A stretch of 64,000 bases of DNA. It comes from Prosthecodimorpha hirschii. Its GTDB lineage: Bacteria > Pseudomonadota > Alphaproteobacteria > Rhizobiales > Ancalomicrobiaceae. Shown piece by piece: positions 10,863 through 18,822 of the stretch (the first letter of the stretch is position 1; each line of letters begins with the position of its first letter). The stretch spans positions 5,430,857 to 5,494,856 of the forward strand of contig NZ_LJYW01000001.1 of NCBI RefSeq assembly GCF_001305515.1, in the 5' to 3' direction. A program made the position numbers and the translations under genes. The notes under the pieces were generated by a model that did no database searches, was not told the DNA's origin, and saw only the letters and a list, made by a program, of their open reading frames with translations.

Positions 10863-11909
10863 TCAGGTCGTCAGCACGATCCGACCCATCACCCGGCCGC
10901 CGCGCAGGTCGTCCAGGGCCTGGTTGGCAGCGGCGAGCGGGCGCGTCTCGATCGGCAGCGGCGGCACCTTGCCGGAGCGGACCAGATCGATCATCGCCTC
11001 GGCCTCGGCGAGCGTGCCGACATAGCTGCCCTCGATGGCGATCGCCCGCATCGGCAGGAACGGAATCGGCATCGAGAAGGAGCCGCCGAACAGGCCGGCC
11101 ACGACCAGCTTGCCGCCCTTCTTCAAAGCCGCCTGGGCGAAGTTGAACGAGACCTCGGCGCCGACGAAATCGACCGCGCCGAAGACGCCGCCGGTCGCCT
11201 TCAGGAAGGCGCGGCGGGCTTCCGGGTCGGACGGATCCCAGGCCGAGGCGGCACCGGCGGCGAGCGCCGCCTCGCGCTTGGCCGCGGAGATGTCGGCGAC
11301 CACCGGCGCATGGGCGAACATCGCCTTGGCGAAGGCGAAGCCCATCATGCCGACCCCGCCGAGCCCCATGATCAGGACCGGGCCGCGCTCGGCGAGATTG
11401 CCGAGCCGCCTCAGCGCCGCATAGGCGGTCAGGCCGGAGCACATCAGGCTGCCGGCGCGCTCGGCCGGGATGCCGGCATAGTCGATCAGATAGCGCGCGT
11501 CCGGCACCAGGAGATGGGTCGCATAGCCGCCGTCGACCTGGATGCCCATCTGCTGCGGCTTGACGCAGATCTGTTCTTCGCCGGCCCGGCAGCTGTCGCA
11601 CTGGCCGCAGCCGATCCAGGGAAACACCACGCGGCGCTGGCCGATCGCGACCCCGGTCGCCTCCGGCCCGACCGCCTCGACTTCGCCCTCGATCTCGTGG
11701 CCGAGCGTGAACGGCAGTTCGCGGCCGCCGCGCACGTCGAGGCTCTTGCCGCCGCCGAGATCGAAATGGCCGTCGAGCAGGTGCAGGTCGGAATGGCAGA
11801 CGCCGCAATGGCGGATGCGCAGCAGCACTTCCCGCCCGCGCGGCTCGGGCGTCGGCTCGATCGCCTCGCAGAGCGGCATTCCGTATTCGACGATCGCCTG
11901 ACGCAGCAT
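10863..11909 (-). CDS. Zinc-dependent alcohol dehydrogenase
   Basis: Medium-chain NAD(P)-dependent dehydrogenase. The 348-residue protein has the catalytic-zinc segment HCGVCHSDLHLLDG near residue 37, GHEIEGEVEAVG near 75, a structural-zinc loop with four Cys (CGQCDSCRAGEEQIC) and the Rossmann glycine motif GLGGVGMMG. The start at 11909 has GGAGG-type purines upstream on the minus strand; a longer frame to 12284 is rejected as antisense low-complexity sequence. It faces the upstream genes convergently and shows no operon partner. Substrate is not predictable. Confidence 0.9.
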   Translation of the reverse strand: MLRQAIVEYGMPLCEAIEPTPEPRGREVLLRIRHCGVCHSDLHLLDGHFDLGGGKSLDVRGGRELPFTLGHEIEGEVEAVGPEATGVAIGQRRVVFPWIGCGQCDSCRAGEEQICVKPQQMGIQVDGGYATHLLVPDARYLIDYAGIPAERAGSLMCSGLTAYAALRRLGNLAERGPVLIMGLGGVGMMGFAFAKAMFAHAPVVADISAAKREAALAAGAASAWDPSDPEARRAFLKATGGVFGAVDFVGAEVSFNFAQAALKKGGKLVVAGLFGGSFSMPIPFLPMRAIAIEGSYVGTLAEAEAMIDLVRSGKVPPLPIETRPLAAANQALDDLRGGRVMGRIVLTT

Positions 11910-12177
11910 CCCTCCGCCTTCCTTCTCGTTGTCGTGCAACGGAATAGAGCCGGAGCGGACAGGCGAATCAAGCGGCCCGGCGAGGCTGCCGAACCCGGCG
12001 CCCCGCAATCCCGGCGGCCGTGCCCGCCGATCCTCAGATCGGGGCCGGGGTAGGGGGAGGGGCCGGGGCGGGGGCAGGGCTGCCGGACGCGTCGGCGCCT
12101 CAGGCGTCATCGTGCTGCGACCGCGGGCCGGGTCGCGAGCCGAACGGGCCGTGCAGCGCCTTACGGCCCCGCCGGTA

Positions 12178-12778
12178 GAGCGGAATCCGCTCAGGTTGCA
12201 TCCTATCCTGCAGCGGGGAAGTCGCCATGAAGCTGCTCTTCCTGGTCTTGAACCGGTCGGAGAAGGAGTAGAAGATGGCGCCAAGGGAAGGGGTCATGGC
12301 CAAGAGCCAGTTCGCCATTCTCTTCGCGGACCGATTCCAGGCCGCAAGGGCGTAAGCGATGTTCAACCGCACGCCCGCACACGAAATTCCTGACAGTCCC
12401 GACGAGGCCCTTTGCCGCCAGGCTCGCCCGAACCTCGTCGATCGTGGCGTCGCGGTCCGGCCCCGGCGCCGCCGGGACGGCGTCCCGATGGGCCTCGATC
12501 CGACCGCAGCGTCGATCGCCTCTAAGGGCCTTGGGGCGCGGATCGCCCTGTTCGCGCTCCCTCGCCCGCCATCGGCTCACGCTTGCGGCACTCACCCCGA
12601 AGCGCTCTCCAGCCTCACGGTGTGTCGCCCCAGCGGCGACCGACGCCAAGACACGGATTCGAAGGTCCACCGAAAGGGCTCGCGACAGACCTGCCAGCCT
12701 ACAGTCCGTCAAACAGCCTGAATCCGCTTCCAGTCGATTTGGGAATCCCTTCCGATTCCGTCAGATCGGGTTCCGTTC
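12178..12778 (-). mobile_element. Internally deleted IS630-type element
   Basis: Both ends are visible. The low end reads GAGCGGAATCCGCTCAGG from 12178 and the high end, on the minus strand, reads GAACGGAACCCGATCTG from 12778; they match at most positions as terminal inverted repeats. Each is flanked by TA (12176-12177 and 12779-12780), the target duplication of IS630/mariner elements. At about 600 bp it is roughly half a full IS630. It keeps the transposase N-terminus and a degenerate copy of the last codons, but the catalytic middle is gone, so it can move only if a transposase acts in trans. Confidence 0.75.
12400..12712 (-). pseudogene. IS630 transposase, N-terminal fragment
   Basis: The minus-strand frame from 12712 encodes a helix-turn-helix segment typical of IS630 transposases: DLRIRVLASVAAGATHREAG, then ERFGVSAASVSRWR and GDRRCGRIEAHRD. 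Similarity stops after about residue 105 (SLAAKGLVG), and what follows in the same frame does not resemble the catalytic domain. No DDE residues remain. It is a non-functional remnant inside the element at 12178-12778. Confidence 0.8.
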
Positions 12779-12898
12779 TAGCGTTACAGAAGCAGAGAAA
12801 GCAGCGCGCATGAAGGCTCAAAGGACCCCTGCGACCGATCCCGCACCAAACGGTACGTCTGGGCGCTCCTCAAATGATCAGTGAAAAGGAGACCATCT

Positions 12899-13498
12899 AT
12901 GTCAGATGCATGGATATTGTGGGACGTTAAGTCCTTACCAGGAGGAGATTTGGAGCTCGACTATAATTCTTATAATCAAGAGGCTTTGGGTTCAATATTG
13001 GGATCAGAAATAATTGCCGTTGAAGACGTGGGCGTTCCCGTTTATAGAACGCGATCGCATTCCAGTGCATTAAAAGGTAGACATGTTCTGCCGACGTTCA
13101 GCGGCATTGTAGTGGATAATAAAATAAAAGATGCAATCGAGGAGCAAGGTCTATCGGCTAAAGATGTTCAGTTTTGCCCGGTGAAAATTGAATGTCGCTT
13201 CGATACCGTTGGCGGTTATTATATTTTGCTAATTCATCGGACCGTTAATTGTGTGAATCTTGAATCCAAAGGCATTTTATCATACTCTCGGTATGGTGGC
13301 TTCATTAGGATCAATGATGCGACTTATTTTGAATATTTCCCGGGTTGTCTCCAGGATGCTTTGATTGCCCGTGACGCTTGCCAGCCGAGTCAAGCCATAT
13401 TTGCGACGCCGATGAAAGATAAAATTGCTAGTATAGACAGAAATATCGACTTTCGATTGCCCAAAGATATATGCGCACCTGGATGGGCGTGTCCATAG
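12899..13498 (+). CDS. Imm11-like (DUF1629) immunity-type protein, AT-rich orphan
   Basis: A 199-residue protein with no signal peptide or membrane segment. The pattern HVLPTFSGIVVDNKIKDAIE, then DVQFCPVKIE, YYILLIHRTVNCVNLES and a closing IFATPMKDKI resembles the Imm11/DUF1629 immunity family of polymorphic toxin systems; I recognise this by pattern only. The start ATG at 12899 follows AAAGGAGA at good spacing. Base composition is strikingly AT-rich compared with flanking genes, indicating recent acquisition. It is sandwiched between two IS630 remnants, and no toxin gene is adjacent. If the assignment is right, it is an orphan immunity gene; otherwise it is an unknown acquired gene. Confidence 0.55.
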   Translation: MSDAWILWDVKSLPGGDLELDYNSYNQEALGSILGSEIIAVEDVGVPVYRTRSHSSALKGRHVLPTFSGIVVDNKIKDAIEEQGLSAKDVQFCPVKIECRFDTVGGYYILLIHRTVNCVNLESKGILSYSRYGGFIRINDATYFEYFPGCLQDALIARDACQPSQAIFATPMKDKIASIDRNIDFRLPKDICAPGWACP

Positions 13499-13720
13499 TT
13501 TTGTTGTATTTTAAGAATCGTTTGTGGTTTTTATCTTTATAGATTTGATTATATCAATATAATTTGTATAATTATTTGCAAATTACCAAAGCGGAATCCG
13601 ATCAGTTTGCATCGTATCCTGCAGCGGCGAAGAGAGGTGGCCCCGCAAATTCGGACGGTAGCGCGAGTGGATTTTCTGCCTGAGAGCGGCGAGGATTTCG
13701 CCGCCGATCAGGAGCATTCG

Positions 13721-14029
13721 ATGTCCAAGAGAATCCGCCGGACGCATTCACCGGCCTTCAAGGCGAAGGTGGCGTTGGCCGCCGTGAAGGGGGAGAAGAC
13801 CCTCAGCGATCTGGCGCAACAGTATGACGTGCATCCGAACCAGATCACGACCTGGAAGAACCAGCTCCTGGAAGGGGCTGCCGGTGTGTTCGGCTCGGAC
13901 AAGGCCGAGGCGAGCACGGTTCCGGTGGACGTGAAGTCGCTTCACGCCAAGATCGGCCAATTGGCATTGGAGAACGATTTTTTAGCCGGCGCGCTCGGCA
14001 AGGCCGGACTGCCGAGCGCAAAGCGATGA
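13721..14029 (+). CDS. IS3-family transposase orfA
   Basis: DNA-binding subunit of the transposase. The 102-residue protein has the helix-turn-helix of IS3 OrfA: RIRRTHSPAFKAKVALAA, GEKTLSDLAQQYDVHPNQIT and TWKNQLLEGA, followed by a leucine-zipper-like segment (KSLHAKIGQLALENDFLAGAL). The ATG at 13721 is preceded by AGGAG. Its stop overlaps the ATG of orfB as ATGA, so orfB may be made by re-initiation or by ribosomal frameshifting, as in other IS3 elements. Confidence 0.93.
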   Translation: MSKRIRRTHSPAFKAKVALAAVKGEKTLSDLAQQYDVHPNQITTWKNQLLEGAAGVFGSDKAEASTVPVDVKSLHAKIGQLALENDFLAGALGKAGLPSAKR

Positions 14030-14853
14030 TCGATCGGGAGCACGACCTGCCGGTTTCGCGTCAGGCGGAGGTTTTGAACCTCGCCCGGTCGACGGCCTAC
14101 TACAAGCCGCGGCCGGTGTCGGCGGAAGACCTGGCGCTGATGCGCCGCCTCGACGAACTGCACCTCGATTTTCCGTTCGCCGGAGCGCGGATGCTACGGT
14201 CTCTGTTACGGCGCGAGGGCGTGTCGGTCGGCCGCCGACATGTCGCGACGCTGATGAAGCGTATGGGTATAGCCGCGATCTATCGTCGTCCGAACACCAG
14301 CAAACCGGCGCCGGGACACAAGATCTACCCGTATCTGCTGCGCGGGGTGAAGGTCGAGGCGGCGGACCACGTCTGGGCCATGGATATCAGCTATATCCCG
14401 ATGCGACGCGGTTTCGTCTATCTGGCCGCGGTCGTCGATGTGGCGAGCCGGCGGGTGCTGGCGCATCGAGTGTCGATCACGATGGAAACGGCGTTCTGCA
14501 TCGAAGTTCTCGAAGAGGCCATGGTTCACCACGGCAAGCCCATGATCTTCAATACAGACCAGGGCAGCCAGTTCACCAGCCACGCGTTCACGAGCCTGCT
14601 CACGGCGGCCGGTATTTCGATCAGCATGGACGGCAAGGGGGCCTGGCGGGACAATGTCTTCGTCGAGCGGTTCTGGCGGTCGATCAAATACGAAGAGGTC
14701 TACCTCAAAGCCTACGACAGCGTCCCGGAAGCGAGATCGTCGATCTCGAAATACATAACCTTCTACAATTCCGGACGCCCGCACTCGAGCCTTGACGGAC
14801 GCACGCCCGACGAGGCCTATTTCGGTGACCGGCAGATCGCCTTGGCCGCCTGA
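14026..14853 (+). CDS. IS3-family transposase orfB (DDE integrase core)
   Basis: Catalytic subunit. The 275-residue protein has the HTH_21-like N-terminal segment (LHLDFPFAGARMLRSLLRR) and a full integrase core with the three acidic residues: Asp in WAMDISYIPM, Asp in NTDQGSQFTS and Glu in DNVFVERFWRSIKYEEVYL. The frame is uninterrupted and the C-terminal YNSGRPHSSLDGRTPDEAY is typical. The element is probably still active. Confidence 0.95.
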   Translation: MIDREHDLPVSRQAEVLNLARSTAYYKPRPVSAEDLALMRRLDELHLDFPFAGARMLRSLLRREGVSVGRRHVATLMKRMGIAAIYRRPNTSKPAPGHKIYPYLLRGVKVEAADHVWAMDISYIPMRRGFVYLAAVVDVASRRVLAHRVSITMETAFCIEVLEEAMVHHGKPMIFNTDQGSQFTSHAFTSLLTAAGISISMDGKGAWRDNVFVERFWRSIKYEEVYLKAYDSVPEARSSISKYITFYNSGRPHSSLDGRTPDEAYFGDRQIALAA

Positions 14854-14862
14854 TCATCGCCC

Positions 14863-14919
14863 GCGATTTTGTCGCAGCTCTGGTCGGGCTACGCCCTCCC
14901 GACGCCGCGACAAAATCGC
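14863..14919 (+). repeat. 13-bp perfect inverted repeat inside the IS3 element
   Basis: GCGATTTTGTCGC at 14863-14875 and its exact complement at 14907-14919 flank 31 bp that contain a smaller TCGGG/CCCGA pair. It lies just after the orfB stop, so it can form a large hairpin at the transposase mRNA 3' end; a T-run is lacking. Confidence 0.7.
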
Positions 14920-15262
14920 CAAGCCCCGCATCTGACACCCCGGCAGGAGATCCACTCAGATTTCGCGGGGCGCTGTCCAATCAAGCGGGGCCACCTCTAA
15001 GTCGTTGGCGCACGCGGTGGGCGGAACGAGGTCGATGAGGTGGCCGATGGTGGTCCAGAAGGTCCGTGACGGTTCGCGCCGCGGCCTTCCTGAGCAGCGC
15101 CTTGAGCTTTGAGAAGGCGTTTCGATCGGGTTGAAGTCGAGGCTGTCGGGCGGCAGGTCGCGCCGTTCGGTGCCGGCCGCTTCGAGAAACGCGATGCCAA
15201 CGCCCTCGCCCTCGTGAAACTTGCCGCTGTCAAAATCCGGATGTGGATTATGAGTCGGTGAC

Positions 15263-17950
15263 CTAGCGTGCCGGCATCCCGGCAGGCAGCGCCGGCGCCA
15301 CGGCTGGCTCGGGTGTCCCGGCCGTGTCGGCCGCGTCCGGCGAGGCCGCCGGAAAGAGCAGCGCGCTGAGCGCCCGCAGCCGCACCAGCTCGGGGTCCTC
15401 GGCGAGATTTCTGGTCGCGCGATCGACCCGGACGCGGCCGTGCAGTTCGCGCAGCCGGACGCCGCCGGCCTTGGAGAGCGCCTTGCGCCGGTCGGTTCCG
15501 TAGCTCTGGGTCTTCGCATGATAGACGAAGGTGTGGGTCGCGATCGCCAGCGCAAAGCCGGCGTCGACGGCCCGGAAGCTGTAGTCGTCCTCCTCGCCGT
15601 AGCCGAACTTGAAGTTCTCCTCGTCGAAGACGCCGATCCGATCGATCAACGCGCGGGTGATGCCCAGGCAGAAGCCATGGATCAGGGCGGCATGGACGCA
15701 GCCCTCGCGGCGCGCATGCGCCTCGCACCAGGCGTTCATGTCTTCCGGCTCCATCCCGGGCGGCAGATCGTTGACCGCCGTCTGTCCGGCCGTGCCGCGG
15801 AAATCGGGCAGGGATTGGTTGGAGGCCGCATTGGACAGGGGGCCGACCAGGCCGATCTGCGGCTTCGAGAAGGCCACATCCATCAGCTTCTCGATCCAGT
15901 GCCGCGTCACGACGGTGTCGCTGTTCAGCAGCACCACAAGCGCGGCCTCGGAGAGCCTCAATCCGACATTGGCCGCCTTGGTGTAGCCGAGCGCCACGTC
16001 GTGGCGGACGAGCAGGACATTGTCGGTTGCGGCGGCGAAAGCCTGCAGCAGGGCGGCCGTTTCGGCGTCCGAGCCGTCGTCGATCAGGATGATGCGGTGG
16101 CGATGGGCCGTGCGGGTCGCCACCACGGAGGCGAGGCAGCGTCGGACCCAGTCGGGGGCGTTGTGGACGCAGACGACGATATCGGCGGTCCGCTCCGCCT
16201 GGGCGGCGATGCGCCGGTCGAGGTCGTCGCGCCGCGCCGGAACGGGCTCCCATCCGGCCGCCCGGAACGTGCTGATCGGGCTCCCGTCGCAGTCATGGTG
16301 AAAGAAGGCGAGGGCCGGGTGGTTGCGGGCGCTGACCGGGCGCTGCATCACCGGATAATACGATGCCCCGGCACGGGCCAGGGCGATGTTGAAGGAGAGC
16401 TGGTCGCGCCGCGAACCGCCGTCGATTTCCTTCCACCAGTTGCCCATGGCCGGCATCAATCGAGGATGCCCGATGCGATAGAGGATCAAGCAGCTTTCGA
16501 CCAGATCGTCGCAGTCGAAGCCCTCCTGGCGATAGCGCAGCATCTGGGCGCGGATGACGTCCGCGTCGTCCTTGCTCCTCTCGATGCACGCCTCGCCCTC
16601 CTCGTAGACCGATCGGCGCAGGGGGTGCGGGATGGTGCCGATCGGCTCGCCCGAGTCCCTGAAGGCCTGCACGATCGGCTCGATGTCGCCCCGGATCAGG
16701 ATGTTGCTGTCGATCCAGACCGCGATCTCGTAGTCGGCCATCAGAAGGTGCGGATGGTTCTTGATGTATCGCACCCTCCGGGTCGGGTCCTGGTCGTGCA
16801 TCGGAACCGGCCGGACGTCATAGACATGCCAGTAGAGCGGAGGCTGGTCCGTAAAGAGGATGTAGTCGTAGCCTGGATTGACGTATTCGTGGTATTTTAT
16901 GCTCTCATAGGCATCGACATTGGCCGTGAACACGCCGACGCGACGGCGGTCGTGGCGCGCAGCGAAGTAGTGGATGCGGTCCGTCTCCAGGCGCTCCGGA
17001 GCGGCGAATTCATAGAGCCGTCGACGCGAATAGGTGCTTCTGTTGGCCTCGTCCTCGGCGGCCGCGCGCTTGGCGCGCTTGCGGGCCGGTTCGAGGGGGC
17101 GCGTCGGTTCGTCTTTCGCGATCGGTCGTCGTTCGGCTCGGCCATGACGTAGGTAGTGGACCAGCGGGTTCATCCCCGACGCGCGAACGTCGGTGTTGAG
17201 CTCGAGATAGAGTTCGCCGTCGAAGCGTGCCGACGGCGCCATCCCGCGCGCTGCACCGAACAGGATGTAGTGGAGGGCGGGGCTCATCGCCCCGATCGGG
17301 TGACCCTGGTTGCGCCCGACATAGAAATCCGCGTCGAACAGATCGGATCCGGCGATCTCGTCCGCGAGTGCCTGCGCGTCGCGATCGGACGCGATCCCCT
17401 CGGGGGGAACAGGCGTGCGGTCTTGCGTCGGGACCGTCTCCCGATCGATCGGCGGCAGCCCGGCATTGGCCGATGGCTCCGGTGCGGAGGCGACAACGGC
17501 ACGCTGGTCGGGCGTTGGCTCCGCGGCGGCCGGGCGCTGCGATGGCTTCGCGTCCGCATCCGTCCTGCGGTTGCGGAGGGACACCGAAGCGAAGCGGGTC
17601 CGCACGGTGCCGGAGATCCCCCGCCGGGACAGCAGCGCGCCGACCGTGGTCAGCAGCCGGGTCAGAAAGCCGCCTTGGCGCGCGGGGCGGCGACTGCGCG
17701 CGGGGGCCGCGCGTGAGCCCGATGCCGGCGCAGTGGCGGCGCCTGCCGATGCCACAGGGGCGACCGGATCGATCGACTCCGCCGCCGGATCGGCCGGGCT
17801 TGTGTGTGGCGAAGGGGGAGGATCGAGTCGCATCGGCGAGGGGTCAGTCGGCTCCGCATGATCTTGATTGCATGCGGATTTCAAATCTCTTCCTGATTGA
17901 ATAGCGGGCATTGCGATCGCGTCGAAATCCCCGGACCGGCGCTCGATCAT
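15263..17950 (-). CDS. Large two-domain glycosyltransferase (DUF616-like plus GT2)
   Basis: Predicted cytoplasmic enzyme of surface polysaccharide synthesis, 895 residues from the first start (M14 at 17911 and M40 at 17833 are alternatives). Residues 1-190 are low-complexity Pro/Ala-rich. Two copies of a DxDFY...LHYILFG / LNTDVRASGMNPLVHYLRHG motif, common in GT-associated repeats, lie at about 206-272. Residues 335-545 resemble the DUF616 (TOD1/MUCI70) fold, with a DxD-like VWIDSNILIRGD at 411-422. Residues 590-845 are a GT2 domain: VVCVHNAPDWVRRCL, LIDDGS and LLNSDTVV. The AT-rich DNA upstream and the IS debris at its 3' side suggest horizontal transfer. Sugar and acceptor are unknown. Confidence 0.8.
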   Translation of the reverse strand: MIERRSGDFDAIAMPAIQSGRDLKSACNQDHAEPTDPSPMRLDPPPSPHTSPADPAAESIDPVAPVASAGAATAPASGSRAAPARSRRPARQGGFLTRLLTTVGALLSRRGISGTVRTRFASVSLRNRRTDADAKPSQRPAAAEPTPDQRAVVASAPEPSANAGLPPIDRETVPTQDRTPVPPEGIASDRDAQALADEIAGSDLFDADFYVGRNQGHPIGAMSPALHYILFGAARGMAPSARFDGELYLELNTDVRASGMNPLVHYLRHGRAERRPIAKDEPTRPLEPARKRAKRAAAEDEANRSTYSRRRLYEFAAPERLETDRIHYFAARHDRRRVGVFTANVDAYESIKYHEYVNPGYDYILFTDQPPLYWHVYDVRPVPMHDQDPTRRVRYIKNHPHLLMADYEIAVWIDSNILIRGDIEPIVQAFRDSGEPIGTIPHPLRRSVYEEGEACIERSKDDADVIRAQMLRYRQEGFDCDDLVESCLILYRIGHPRLMPAMGNWWKEIDGGSRRDQLSFNIALARAGASYYPVMQRPVSARNHPALAFFHHDCDGSPISTFRAAGWEPVPARRDDLDRRIAAQAERTADIVVCVHNAPDWVRRCLASVVATRTAHRHRIILIDDGSDAETAALLQAFAAATDNVLLVRHDVALGYTKAANVGLRLSEAALVVLLNSDTVVTRHWIEKLMDVAFSKPQIGLVGPLSNAASNQSLPDFRGTAGQTAVNDLPPGMEPEDMNAWCEAHARREGCVHAALIHGFCLGITRALIDRIGVFDEENFKFGYGEEDDYSFRAVDAGFALAIATHTFVYHAKTQSYGTDRRKALSKAGGVRLRELHGRVRVDRATRNLAEDPELVRLRALSALLFPAASPDAADTAGTPEPAVAPALPAGMPAR

Positions 17951-18822
17951 CGGCTTTGCATCCCGCGGGTCCTGAGACAGCCGGCATACTTTCCATTCCG
18001 CTCCGCAGATTTGTGCGTTCGGGAAAACAGTTGGAGCCGCATAGTATTCATTCCAAATTTACAACAAGTGTTCCATTGTATGGTCAACAGCATTGAATAT
18101 ATACATTGAGTTGCGCAAGAAAAAGAAATTTTAACACATTCTCAATTACATGATTTCGAGATATATGTGAGACCGGCGCTCGAATACGAATCTCGGCAAT
18201 CCGGCGCGCCCGTCACCAACGGCCTGTCGCCACCCGCTTGTCGCCACCCGCCCGATCGCAGGCTGGGTCGATCCGGCTCTTGCCGCGCCCTGGCCGTGGA
18301 CCGATCGTCAGAAGGGCGATGAGGCTCTCGATCGAAGACGGCTTCCGAGCTGCAGGGATCGGAGAATCCCCGGCATCTTGCCGATGGGCCGGAATATTTC
18401 CCGACCAGGGCCGGTCGCCTTGATCGCAGTCCGCTGGGGCGCTGGGGCGCTGGGGCGCTGCGGCGCTGGGGCGCGGGGGCGCGGAATCGCGCCGGATGAT
18501 CTCCGGCGCGATCGCGCGGCACGGAGTTCCGGGCCTGGGTGCCGGGTCGGGATCGGCTGCTCGGGGGCAGGACGCACATCGGCGGCGGATCGGCGGGTTG
18601 GCCGGATCCTGGCTCCGGGGAAGGCGCGGAGCCGCGCGGCGGATTTCGCCGTCGCCTCGGGATGGCCGTCGCTCCGACGACGCCGGCTCGCATGCGGCCG
18701 CCGCCGATCGCCGGTCCGCCGGTCGGCTGACGAGACCGGGCTGTGTTCGTGCGCGACGGCGTGGGAAGACCGTTGGCGGGGCCGGGGCGGCGGGCGGGTG
18801 CCCGATCCGCCGGCCGCCGATG
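17951..18822. other. Long non-coding interval between glycosyltransferase and rsmA
   Basis: No gene is supported in 872 bp. The part at 18020-18180 is AT-rich, unlike the surroundings, and probably holds the minus-strand promoter of the glycosyltransferase; on that strand TTGTTG (18067-18062) and TACTAT (18046-18041) are candidate boxes but only 15 bp apart. The rest is GC-rich and contains an octamer repeat. Open frames here are arginine-rich and lack start signals. Confidence 0.5.
18432..18484. repeat. Octamer tandem repeat GCTGGGGC
   Basis: About six consecutive copies of an 8-bp unit (GCTGGGGC, with GCTGCGGC and GCGGGGGC variants). A period of eight would shift frame if coding, which supports the region being non-coding. 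Possibly variable between strains. Confidence 0.8.

Larger units (their letters stand above)
13633..14998 (+). mobile_element. Intact IS3-family insertion sequence
   Basis: Terminal inverted repeats start with AGAGGTGGCCCCGC at 13633 and its complement ending at 14998, with further matches inside. The element is 1366 bp long and is flanked by a 3-bp direct repeat AAG (13630-13632 and 14999-15001), as expected for IS3-family transposition. It holds orfA and orfB overlapping by 4 bp, both uninterrupted. Removing the element and one AAG restores the reading of the IS630 transposase 3' end, so the insertion is younger than that IS630 copy. Confidence 0.88.
13591..15225 (-). pseudogene. Second IS630 transposase remnant, split by an IS3-family insertion
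   Basis: Minus-strand sequence from about 15225 to 15001 encodes the C-terminal part of an IS630 transposase: FLEAAGTERRDLPPDS, LDFNPIE with the last DDE Glu, then KLKALLRKAAARTV in a shifted frame, and back to WTTIGHLIDLVPPTACAND. At least two frameshifts are therefore present. The reading continues across the IS3 element: the last codons FAAAGYDAN and a stop lie at 13632-13600, followed by an end sequence like that at 12178. The N-terminal two thirds are missing; the glycosyltransferase gene ends at 15263. Confidence 0.75.

Noticed and set aside
12178-15225. Composite transposon formed by the two IS630 copies
   Set aside because: Both copies are truncated or frameshifted and the second lacks its N-terminal end, so there are no two functional outer ends. 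Passive flanking is all that can be claimed.
18142-18693. Open frame of about 180 codons on the minus strand upstream of rsmA
   Set aside because: It runs through the octamer repeat, is Arg/Pro/Ser-rich and has no ribosome-binding site or family resemblance.
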